From Aurifilum marmelostoma (lineage: Eukaryota; Ascomycota; Sordariomycetes; Diaporthales; Cryphonectriaceae), in contig JAMXSV010000016.1 in assembly GCA_027559495.1 (NCBI GenBank), positions 806,001 through 870,000 of the forward strand: a DNA stretch of 64,000 nt, in the 5' to 3' direction. Of this stretch, positions 1 to 10,781 are shown piece by piece (the first letter of the stretch is position 1; each line of letters begins with the position of its first letter). The translations under genes were made by a program, and so were the position numbers. The notes beneath the pieces were generated by a model, which searched no databases, was not told where the DNA came from, and worked only from the letters and a program-made list of their open reading frames with translations.

Positions 1-2343
1 GAACGATTGATGTTCAATGGTATTCGTGACACCTCAGGTTTTCTCTAGACAGACAATCGAGAATCTACCACCGCAGAGGAGCCGGATATGATGACCTGTG
101 ATGGTGATGTCGACGGCTGTCTGAGGACGTCCCGCCTCGGATGCTTGACCTCGTTCGTCCCTGCAGTGAGACGATACTCGAGTCCACCGTCAGCAGACCA
201 TGAGTCGATCTCTCTGTCTCCTCTCAGAACGAGAGATGATACACACACACACATCTGCCTATGGACCAAGCATAAAGACTGGTCTGGATCCCAGCACTGC
301 TCTCTTCAGATCTAGCAGACTGACTGACTAGACGGGACGGATGCACCTGACCTGCAAGATCATTAATCGTTGAGGGCTCTTATCGAGGTGTGCATTGTAC
401 CGCATGGCCGGCACCCTTCAGAGCGCACGATACCGGTGATGGTTGTACCGGTGACCACCTTCTGCAGCCAGCCGTCGTCCGTTGCACGCCATCTGGTACG
501 AGGCACCCCTCGCGCGGCGAGCACGGGCTACCGATGCCTGCGCGCGATGGGCCGCATTTTCATTAATTACCTGGGGCAAGATCAACATCCACCAAGGCTT
601 GTGCACGCGTAATTAGCGTCGTACATTGCTCATGAGGATGTACATTTCTCATCTTGTTATCGAGCATGCCCGATGTGGACCGTACTTGTGACACACAACC
701 ACCACCACCACCACCCTTTTGTAGCCGCTCCTGGTGCTCGCTGAGGCTTCATCGGGAATGAGAAGCCCTGCCCTTGTCTTTTCTGTGATACCTTCTTACG
801 AATAAGAGCGACCAGAGATGTCCTGCCGGGGACTCTTTTTATATAAGCTCTTGTGCCTGTTCTCATGGATGACTTCTCTGCTTCCTCTTTTTGTTCTTTG
901 CTCTAAATAAAACATATATTGATAACCATCGCCATCATCATCCCATTCTTGCCTCAACATACTTCCCTCCGACACCAAGAACCTGTACATCTTGTCCGTG
1001 TTTTACCCTCTAAAAAGCATTCCTTGCGAGACCATCCACCCCCCCCCCTCCTCTACTCCCTCCCACCTCCTTAACCCCATCCGACGAAAAGAAACGACTA
1101 TCCCTTGTTAGTTGACTACAACGACGTCAATACTGCACTCGGGTCTTCCTACTTATAAATTATCTCTTTACATATTTGGAATACTGTTCTGAACGGCTCA
1201 GCCATACGTGCAGGTGGCTGAAATCCTCTGGCGAGCGCCCCCTCAGGTAATAAGGCCACACCCACCTCTCCATTTGTTTTTTTATTTGTATTAGTCTGTT
1301 TCCCGATTCATCCAACCCCTCCCACCCCGGCAATTGAGAGAGCGCGCGCCTTCTGGGCGCGGATGGTTCGATGCAAATCATTGGCATGGGCAGACGAGGA
1401 TGCTGCTGGTACGATTTAAGCCGAGTCAGAGTTGCCTCGCCGCGACCTCCCCCCCCCCCCAAAAAAAGGGGTGGCTTCAGCCCTGTCTACAACGGACAAC
1501 AATACAGATGTGGATGCAACTGTCGGTTCATGTCTCGTCGATACTGTCTGTGCAGGAGAAATGATTCGACACGAATCAGAACCAATAAATGAGATGGGAA
1601 GACGAAAATTGCGAAATCTGGGCCACATAGCCCAGGGTGTGCGGACTGAGAAAAGGGCGAATATCGAAAAATTAAAATAAAAAAAAAAAGGGAGGGGGGG
1701 GGGGTGGCGGCGAAACCAACAACATCACGCAGACCGGGGATTGTACGCTTCAGAACAAAGACTCGAAAACCACTCGGCTGATCTTCCGACGGTGTCTTTA
1801 ATAAGATACTGAATACAGTGCCTCGAGGACAAGAACAAGAAAAAAAGAAGGAAAAAAAAAAAAAAGGAACGCAGCTGAGCTGAACAGGGCCGACCACTGT
1901 GCTGTCTTCCGCCATAATATCGAACAACGACCAAACAAAAACCAAAAACCAAACCACAGTGTAAGTGTGTGTCCTACAGTGTCCATTTGTCGCCGTTGAG
2001 ACTTGACCCGCACCGCAACCGCCTTAACGCTACGCTACTTTCCGTACCGTACCGTCGTATATGGGCCCCCCCGGTCTGCCGCCGCCGCCAGCAACCCATC
2101 CCGCCCTCGAAGCCATTCCTCTTGCAGGGTCGAGACACAAGGCAATGACAGGGTTACAGCAGATCGACGGTCGGGTGATCTGCAGATGGGGCGGGCGCGC
2201 TGTGCCGGAGCATTTTTTTTGGACGAATTAGCGACCCTGGATGGCCCTGTCCGCCTGCCCTTCATATTCATTAGTATGTTTTGTTACTCGTCGGCTCGTA
2301 CGAGGTCACTGTACCTTGACAAGAGACGGGACATTACTACGCT

Positions 2344-2448
2344 GTGGGTGTGTGTGTGTGTGTGCGTGTGGGTGGGTGGATAGTGGGTGTGCATGTGTGT
2401 GTCTGTGTGCCAAAAACGAGTGTGTGCTTTTTTTTTTTTTTTTTTTTT
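2344..2448. repeat. TG-rich microsatellite followed by T21 tract
   Basis: An interrupted (TG)n block from about 2346 to 2425 runs into an uninterrupted run of 21 T at 2428-2448. It lies in the medA upstream region. Confidence 0.9.
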
Positions 2449-2646
2449 ATGTACGGCGACTTGTGGGCCGGTGACCTTGTTTCTGACCGGGTGGGAAGAC
2501 CTGTGGGAGGGAGTAATGAGCGAGCGAGCGAGTGAGTGAGTGAGTGAGTGCATGGAGCCTGCAGCTGACGCGCGATGTCGACACACAGTTTCATCTCCAT
2601 CTTTTCTTTTTGCGCGTGCCGCTCGCGACATTCGAAACGGCCCGCC

Positions 2647-2673
2647 CTGCTGCTGCTGCTGCTGCTGCTGCTG
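2647..2673. repeat. (CTG)9 trinucleotide microsatellite
   Basis: Nine CTG units in a row, outside any recognised gene, in the medA leader. Confidence 0.9.
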
Positions 2674-3301
2674 CAGGGCTTCTTCCCCACCCCCCCTCCC
2701 GACCCCCTCCCAACTCTTCTGATCCTGTTCGGCGATTACCTTGAGGGTGTCATCGCCTGATCGCTCCCTGGGGGGCTTGTTCCATCCAAGAACCCCGGCC
2801 CTGACTCCCTCCTATCCTCTGCGAGGACGATCTCCCATCTCGGAAGCCGGTAAACCAGACCAGGGCACCCACACACCCACCCACCACACACATCTGGATC
2901 CTTTTTTTTTTTTTTTTCTTGTTGCGGTACTTGGGCTCTCCCCCCCCCCTCCCCCAGGATCCACTATGCTATCTATCTCACTAACACTCCCCAGACGAGA
3001 AGATCAGGAAGAGGAAACAGAGCGTGAGCGGGTGACAAGAGAGCAGGTACAGTACTCTGTTAACCCTTGGGAGTTCCACTTTTTGGAGCCCACGGTACCC
3101 AGTCTTGGCCCATCCCGTGGCCTCTTGCTGCCCCCAGGTCACGAGAGCCAATCATTGTACACCCTTTTCCGTTTTTCTCTCTCTCTCTCTCTGTCTGTCT
3201 GTCTGTCTGTGTGTCTGTCTGTCTACTCCGTCTACACCTCAGGAGGAGGCCAGAGAGCCGTACTGTCCTACACTGTGTTGCGAGCAGTGCCACTACGTTT
3301 A

Positions 3302-3372
3302 CCGTTTTTGTTTTTTTTTTCTTTTTTGGTTTTTTTTTTTTTTTTTAAATTTATTTATTTTTTTTTTTTCTT
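3302..3372. repeat. T-rich low-complexity tract
   Basis: Several long T runs interrupted by single C, G or A bases. Similar but shorter T-rich tracts recur at about 3567-3590 and 3714-3740. Confidence 0.85.
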
Positions 3373-4250
3373 TTAATATTTTCCTTTGTCGGAATCCGTC
3401 ATCCCGTCAGGTCACTCGGTCTACATCTCAAAGGTCACGGCAATTAATCAATACCAACAAAACTAGTACCCACCTCGGCTAGTCTCCTGGACATATCTTT
3501 ATTTACTGGTTGTTTGTAAGTCCAACCTGGTCCCTGTCCCCTGTCCCGTGTCAATCTACTATTCTTTTTTTATTTTTCCTTTTTTTTTCTTTTCATTCTT
3601 ACTCTTCTTGCCCATCGTTCAGGCACAGTTCCTCTTCTTCTGGTTTCAGCTGCCATCTCACTATCCCTTGGGCATCAGTGGCCCTGGGCCTTGTAGCAGA
3701 GTAGCCTTGGCTCTTTTTTTCTCTTTTTTTTTTTTTCTTTCTTCGCTCTCCTTTCTTTTCTGTGCATTTCTCTACCTTCCTTGCCCACCTACCTGGCCGT
3801 GGCTTGCATCCCGTCAATCTCAAATGGCGGCACACACACCCACCCGCCACTTTACCTGCTATGTACTTTGCCTATACTTCTTACCTATTCTGACCTGATC
3901 AGGTCCCCCCTATGACGATTTTCCCAACCCATTCCCCCCCCAACCATCTCTCTTTCCAGCCCCTTCGTCATCCTGGTCTCCTCGCAGACCCTTCCGTCCC
4001 CCTCCCCCCCGGTCCCTCTCCTCCCTCTCCTCCTTGTATCTATCTGTGGAGACCCCAAAGCACCCTCTCTATGCTACCACTATGTCTCTCGTTCTTTTTC
4101 CCTCTCTTTCTCTCTCTCTATGTGTGTAATCTTGAGGGAGGGGGGGGGGAGGGTGTGCAAGACACTGCCGATGCTCCACCGACTCTCTTTCAAGCATGGC
4201 TCCATGTACTGCCTCTAGGTTCACACCAGGCTGTCAGCCTGCCATCTCTC

Positions 4251-4256
<6 letters not shown>

Positions 4257-4295
<39 letters not shown>

Positions 4296-4300
4296 TTTTC
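4257..4300. repeat. (CT)n microsatellite
   Basis: About 13 consecutive CT units with one G interruption and a further short CT stretch. A second (CT)n block lies at 5069-5094 and a third at about 7931-7966 inside the second medA intron. Confidence 0.9.
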
Positions 4301-5062
4301 CTTTCTCCCCCCCTCTCTCTCTTCCCTTCTCCTCTGTCCAAGAGGTACCTTACCTGCGTGTAGCTGCGGTGCCTCTCACCGGCCAACAAGTACATGCGTT
4401 CCTGTCCCTGTCTTCTTCCCCCCTTTCCCCCGTCCATTGTACGTAGGGAGAGCTCTAGTATCCTCAGCTAGGGAGGAATGGCCAGGGCTGGACCGGGTCA
4501 TGTCTCTGATGTTACGCGCTACACCTGTGTGCTCATTGCCACTCCTTGGCCTTTGCCAGAACCCCACTGGACGTAATCCGCACGTCGCGATTCCAACCGT
4601 GTTGAGGCATGTACACTGTCGTCCTTGGTCCTCCCTTTGCTGCCACCCAAGGTTGCTCCACGTTTTTCTCTTTCTTAGTCCCCTAGTTTTCCACCTCCCC
4701 CCCCCCCTCCTTTCCCTCTCCCACACACCACCACCAGAAGAGAGGCCTCTCCTCGCGTGTACTAAACATGCGCGACATACGTCTTACTTTTTTCTGAACC
4801 ATCTTCATCTGCCTACCCGTCTTCTATCTCACGCACACACACACCCACACACACTCTCTCTATCTCGCCCATCGCCTTTTCCTCCCCCTTTCCTCCAGAG
4901 AGATATTGTCGACCATTTTCTTTCTTGTCGAGCGTGGGTGCTGTGACCTTGTCTCGTAATTATTCCTCCATATTTTTTTTCTCGGTTCTTGTTTTGTCTG
5001 TCCGTCCTTGTTGTTCCCTCCACTACCCCCTCCCTCCCTACCCCAGCATTTTTCTCTGCACT

Positions 5063-5094
<32 letters not shown>

Positions 5095-5482
5095 GCCTCT
5101 CTCGATCATCGCGGGTTCCCGGACAAGACGCGGATGAACTGTCCACGGCTACCCGCCGTAGCTCGAAGCCTGGCCACACACACACCACCGACTTTTCTTT
5201 GATGATTGCAGCAGTTCCTGCCATGACACTCGCCCATGCGAACACGTTCGGGAAAGCCGCATGAGACCGAATCTTCCCTGGGGGCTCCACACTTGATCGA
5301 GCCCTACGTCGGTTTCTCTTTTCTCTCTTGTCTGTGTGTGCCTGTCGTCCACTGACAGCCCGACCTGGTGGTGGTGGTGGTAGTATCAGGCTGGATCTGG
5401 CTCCCTAACCCAGTTTTTCTGGGGTCACTCGATTCTATAAAAAAAAAAAAAAAAAAACCATACTGCATTCTCACTTTTCAAG

Positions 5483-5864
5483 GTAAGTAAAGTATTTCAA
5501 CTAATTCTTTTTTTCATTTTCATAAAAGAACACCCACCAAATGAAAACAAAATAAATGTTTAAAACCGTGGAGCACATCCCCCCCCCCCCCCGGGCCTTC
5601 AACCTCTCTTCTCCCCCTGTCCTCCTGCTCATCCTCTTTCTGGAGATGGAAGTGCAGCAGGAAATTCTACCTGCGGCCGATTATGTCGCCTGTCGATCAA
5701 AGGTGGCGTTGTTGGCAAGTCGCACAAGCCCAGTAGCCCTGATCCATCCTCGCAAAGAACATCCCTCCCCCTCCTCCTCCCCCCCCCCTTCGTGGAGCAT
5801 CATATTATGCATCATCTGCTGACCGACTTTTTTTTCTTCTTCTTCTTCCTTTTCTTCTCAACAG
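5483..5864 (+). other. Candidate 5'-leader intron of medA
   Basis: A strong donor (AAG followed by GTAAGT) begins at 5483. A strong acceptor ends at 5864: a long pyrimidine tract, then CAACAG. A CTGAC-type branch-point candidate lies about 45 bases upstream of the acceptor. No coding frame is interrupted, so if used this would be an untranslated-leader intron. This is inferred from splice consensus only. Confidence 0.4.
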
Positions 5865-6144
5865 GTCAGTGACATGTGGTCTCATATTTGACCTCCTTTT
5901 CTTTGATTACCATTGCTTTCAACAAAGCTACGAGCCACTTTTGCATTGCATCATCCTGCCGAGACCCTTCAAACCAATCTCCCCCCCCCCCCCTTCTCCT
6001 CCCGGCCCCAGCACAGCTTGGGAATGTTGGTATGTATGTCTCTTCTCTGGCCCGACGGCGGGGAACAGAGAATCTGTCTGACTCTTTTTTGCTGCAGATA
6101 GACCGGTCAAAGACGTCTGGGCCGGATCTTAAGCTTGCAATTGG

Positions 6145-6188
6145 TCCTCCTCCTCCTCCTCCTCCTCCTCCTCCTCCTCCTCCTCCTC
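6145..6188. repeat. (TCC)n microsatellite
   Basis: About 14 TCC/CCT units in an uninterrupted run within the medA leader. Confidence 0.9.
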
Positions 6189-6485
6189 TCCCCCTTCTTC
6201 CTCCCAGCTGCTCTGTGTTGCCCCTCTGCTTCTCTAGAAAGCCACGCACGTACACCCACCCACACACACACCCACACAGAGAGAACACATCACATTTTAC
6301 ATACCGTTGCGTGTCTTTTTGTCTAGACTTGAGATACGACAGTTCATCATCACTGCCCAGAGCTTCGGGACCACCGGGCTCGCACGAGCTGTTATCCGCC
6401 ATAAAAACCACACTCACTGCTCGACTCAAGTCACACACAATCTACTTTCCGCCCCTCCCTTCTCCTCCTCTCACACAATTTCTCA

Positions 6486-6486
<1 letters not shown>

Positions 6487-6529
<43 letters not shown>
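6487..6529. repeat. (CA)21 microsatellite
   Basis: An uninterrupted run of about 21 CA units. A second CA run (about 18 units) lies at 7079-7114. Confidence 0.92.
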
Positions 6530-6532
<3 letters not shown>

Positions 6533-6595
6533 TGTGGTAGTGTGATTTTCTGGGGTGGCTTGCCCGGGGGGTAGTGACAAGAACCCAGGAGAGGG

Positions 6596-6625
<30 letters not shown>
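6596..6625. repeat. A30 homopolymer
   Basis: Thirty consecutive A on the + strand, about 65 bases after the (CA)21 tract. It stands out in a region otherwise biased to pyrimidines on this strand. Confidence 0.9.
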
Positions 6626-6627
<2 letters not shown>

Positions 6628-7075
6628 AAAGTGGCTACGGCGGCCTTCAGCTCTCGGCTTCAGCCTCCTCCCTTGCGTCGATCTCCCACACCACCCTCCT
6701 CCCCCACATCAAACACTTTAAACGGAAAAGAGAGGGTGGCTTATTTCCTCTTTTCAAGTCGGCGTTATACAAGAGGAGGGGAAAGGAGCGCCAGGAGCAA
6801 GGGGCCACTGGGGGGGCGATCAGAGACATCTTCCTGTCACTTGGAGGTTCAATCAAGATCAGATCGGACAGGAGCTTACACGCTTGCATCACGCAGTAAC
6901 CACCCCTCCCACTCATCCGGCCTTTGCCATAACTATTACCACCCATCTACCACCTTACGACTGTTACTACCCTACTACTACTACCTACTACTACTACCTT
7001 CTTTCTCACCACCACCTTCGTATTCTTCTCTTTCTTTCTCTCTCTCCTCCCTCGCGCGCACACACAGACACACAG

Positions 7076-7117
<42 letters not shown>

Positions 7118-7315
7118 ACAGACAGTTCACCTCTCTCTCGTTGCCGAAACAGCTGTGTGTGTCTAGCAGTCTCTCGCCTCACTCTGCAACCTCAAATCCT
7201 GACCACTATCGAGAAACCAGACAGAAACTCCGACCATCCATCCATCCATCCATCCAACCTTCCATCTATCCTCTCTCCTTGTCCTGGCACCAAGGCTGCG
7301 GACCGACGGCCCTGA

Positions 7316-7934
7316 ATGTCTGCTCTCAAGCTGGATCAGCCATTGTACAAATTGTTTGAGGTAAAGTCTGACAACCGCTGCCCTATCCTCCTGGCCCCCT
7401 CCCTAGCCTAGCCCAGCCCATGCAAGCCAGCCCCTCCCCCCTATCCCCCCTTCCTTGATTACTACAGCTATTATTTATTATTATGATTATCATACGACAA
7501 CATATACCACCATTCTGTATTACCTTTTCTTCCAATTCGGTCCGAGGTGGTCTGTTGGTCAGAGATAGGCCTTCTGGCCCTACTCTCTTTGACGACGACG
7601 ACGACGAGGAGGAGGAGCAGCCTTAATGTGCTTAAAACAAGACAGACACCACTCCCGAGCTATCAGGACAATCCTCCATTCTTCATGTCCTTTCGTTCTT
7701 GGAACTGACTGAACAATGCACACAGCCGGGATATCATCCGCAACGGCCAATCATTGTCGATTCCGAGGCGCTGGAATCACCAGACACGGTGACTCTGAGA
7801 TACGAAGAGGAGGCAGCAGCTCGTGCCAACGGAGGAGAGGGGGAGCTGCGAGGTGGCTCGTCCCCGGACCTCCTGCCTATGGCGGCGTACAAGTCTCATC
7901 CGCCCCAAATGCACGGTAAGTCTGAATGCTGTCG

Positions 7935-7967
<33 letters not shown>

Positions 7968-8676
7968 GTCTGTCTGTCTTCCTCCTTCTTGTGTGGCTAT
8001 GTATTAATCCGACTTGTTTCTCTCCCTCTTCCCAAAATATAGGGTTCCCAGAATCTTCGTATGGCCAGTACAGTCCCCAGAGCCTCCATCACCAGCAGCA
8101 GACAGCAGCCGAGAATGCAGCCTCCCAGATGAACCAGCTGGCCTACGCGGCCAACAACGCAGCAGCGGTCGCGGCCAACAGCCACCACCACCACCAGCAG
8201 GCGAGCCCCTACAGCTTCAGCCTCTCGCCCTCGTCCTCGTCCGTCTTCTCCTCCTCGGGCATCACCCAGCCGAGCGCAGGGCCGAGCGGGACCAAGGTGC
8301 AGCTGCGGATCTCGGGCCAGTACGACGTGCTGTCGCTCGCCTCGACGACGCCCTTCGCCTGGGTCCTGTTCGGGGACGCGCCGCAGAAGACGCCCGCGCA
8401 GATGCTCAAGGAGTCACAGGACGCGGGCGGGGGGTGTACGTACTGCGTGACGGCCGAGGCGCCTCCGTTCCTGGTGACGGGGTGGCAGACGACGACGGGC
8501 GTGCCGCTGACGGTGGTGATTGAGAGCGCGGACGGGAACGAGCTCGCACGGGTCGGGTCGGCGGGCTCGTTTACATATACAGACGCAGGAGGAGGAACAA
8601 ATACGAGCGTGGGCGGTATCAGCGGCGGGAACAACGAGACGGCGGTAGAGGGGCCAGGAGGAGCAGGAGGAGGAGT

Positions 8677-8739
<63 letters not shown>

Positions 8740-10781
8740 AGGAGGAGGAGGAGCAAGTCCACATGACGGGTCCATCATCACGCGCAGGAGTGCGACCCGG
8801 AGCCCACCACACCCGTCACATGATCACGAGGCATCGGCTATCCTGCAGCAGGTCAACCACAGCCCGCCCCCGTCGCTGACCGTCCGCACGAGCGCCACCA
8901 CCAGTCCCACGACTGAACACCTCCCCGGCGCACATGAGCTGGTGGCAGGTCATCACCACCACCAGCAGCAGCAGCAACATCATCATCACAACCACCACGC
9001 CCACGCTCATCATCACGATGTTGTGGCTGCTGCTGCTGCCGCCGCCGGAGACCCCTCCACAAATACTTATGGCTACCCCCCCTTCCGCCGCCGCCGCCGC
9101 CGCTGCCACCCTCGCCTCGGCTGCTGCTGGAGGGCCCCAGACGACAACAAACTTTGGGACAGCAGCAGCCGCAGCCGCAGCAGGGTACGGCCAGAGTAAT
9201 GACACGATGCTTCACGCCTACCGCACCTCCAACTATGCGCACCACCACCACCACCACCACAACCCTTCCTCCCACCACCACCACCACTACCACCACCAGC
9301 AGCAGAGGAGCCCCACGTCGCTCCGCTCGCCTCACCACTCCCTGGGAGGAGGAGCAGCAGCAGCAGCAGGAGGAGGAGGCTGGGGTGGCTATGGCGGTGC
9401 CCTCGACGGTCGCAGCGCAGGATACTCCTCCTCCTCCTCCTCGACATCTGCCGCCGCCGTCGCCGCCGCAGCCGCCGCAGCGCATCACACCTCCATCACG
9501 AGGCCCAGCCTGACGCCGTCCCTGCCGATGCCCAGCGGCGGACCACCGACGCTCGTGCGCACCACAAGCCTCCCCCAGGGCGGCTCGAGCGGGCTCGGGC
9601 TCGGCGGGTCCGGGTACCCGCCGTTCGCGACGCACCACAAGGCGGTGCTCAACATCCAGGGCAACCTCGAGTCGATGGCGATGAGCTGGACAGAGGAGGA
9701 GTGGGAGAACAAGCGGCGGATCGTCATGTTCAAGAGGTCGCAGAACGGCAACAGGCTCAACACGTCGTTCCGCGCGGTGCCGGTCAACGACCGGCCGCCC
9801 AACAACATCTACATCAGCTGCATCTGGTGGGAGGAGAAGCAGGAGTGCTTCGTCACCTCGGTGGACACGATCCACCTCCTGGAGCAGCTCGTGGCGGCGC
9901 CCAACCGGTTCACGGTGGAGGAGAAGAACCGCATACGGCGCAACCTGGAGGGGTTCAAGCCGCTCACCGTCAGCAAGGCCAAGGCCGAGTCGGAGGACTT
10001 CTTCAAGATCATCATGGGGTTCGGCAACCCCAAGCCCCGGAACATCGAGAAGGACGTCAAGGTGTTCCCCTGGAAGATCCTCGCCCCGGCCCTCAAGAAG
10101 ATCATCTCAAAGTACAGCGCCTCGCCCTCGTCCACCATCTCGCAGCAGGCCGCCATCACCACCACAACAAACAGCAGCAACCCCGCCCCGCAGCACACGG
10201 CCGCCGCCGCCACCCTGCTCACGCCCGTCAGCGTGGGCAACACCTACGGCGTGGGCCCCATCACCCCGACCACGGGGGAGGCGCTGCCGAGGGCGGGGGA
10301 TACAACAACCTGGGCAGCGCGGCAGGCCTGTCCCACCACGGCTCCCTCTCGGACAGCATCCCCTCGCCCCGCTCGCTCACGGGCGCCATGCACTCCTCCT
10401 GGGCCACCTACTCGTCCTCACAACAGGGAGGAGGGGGGAGGGCGTGACGGGAGCAGCCGGGCCATGTCGCCCACGGGCGGCATCATCAAGACGTCCTCGC
10501 CCAACCCGAGCTCGGGGCTGCGGTTATCCGCCATCCCTGCCGCGGCATATGACACCTCGAGGACCTCCCAGCAGGGAGGGGCAGGCGGGGGCGGCGGTGG
10601 TGGTGGTGGCCACTACGGCATATCCACGGCACAGGGCCAACAGGCTGCTGCGGCGGCGGCAGCTGCCGCCAGCAGGTGGGACTACAGTGTGAATTCCATC
10701 TCGGACACCACTGGTACCTATGGTGGCTCTCGTGGTGGGTATGATTACGGGTACGGGGATGTGGCTAGCCAGAGAGCATGA
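7316..10781 (+). CDS. medA: Medusa/ACR1-type transcriptional regulator of conidiophore development (frame disrupted at homopolymers)
   Basis: Nuclear developmental regulator of the Medusa family (A. nidulans medA, N. crassa acon-3, Fusarium REN1, Magnaporthe ACR1), needed for normal conidiophore morphogenesis. Proposed exons: 7316-7360 (start MSALKLDQ), 7726-7915 and 8043-10781. Splicing from the phase-0 donor at 7361 to the acceptor at 7725 joins the frames cleanly, which is why this start was chosen. A conserved N-terminal segment is encoded at about 8290-8590 (KVQLRISGQYDVL). The hallmark DUF7082 domain is at about 9640-10130 and includes CIWWEEKQECFVTSVDTI, NLEGFKPLTVSKAKAE and KDVKVFPWKILAPALKKI. 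Between them are long Ala, His, Gln and Gly runs, including an AGC-encoded polyalanine at 8677-8728. The recognisable frame switches three times (at about 9076-9082, 10274-10299 and 10433-10438), each time at a C or G run, so this sequence as given does not encode one continuous protein of about 990 residues. Confidence 0.85.
8677..8728 (+). repeat. (AGC)n coding microsatellite in medA
   Basis: About 17 AGC/GCA units encoding a polyalanine run between the two conserved parts of the Medusa-type protein. It lies in frame, so whole-unit changes in repeat number would alter the length of the alanine run without breaking the frame. Confidence 0.9.

Larger units (their letters stand above)
1..7315 (+). 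other. Microsatellite-rich 5' leader/upstream region of medA, no protein gene recognised
   Basis: No open frame here reads like a conserved protein; the longer ones are translations of CT, CA, TCC, poly-T or poly-A tracts. The + strand is strongly pyrimidine-rich (CT, TCC, T and CA runs), and much of it probably forms the promoter and a long transcribed leader of the downstream Medusa-type gene. A good intron candidate lies at 5483-5864. Long, complex 5' leaders are known for medA-type developmental regulators, but the transcription start cannot be placed from sequence alone. Many short upstream ATG frames are present. Confidence 0.6.

Noticed and set aside
3912..4946. 344-codon + strand frame in the medA leader
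   Set aside because: Composition is Leu/Ser/Pro from CT and CCT repeats with no conserved segment; not a credible protein.
7228..7256. Short direct ATCC repeats that could suggest an array
   Set aside because: A tetranucleotide microsatellite without spacers; not a CRISPR array.
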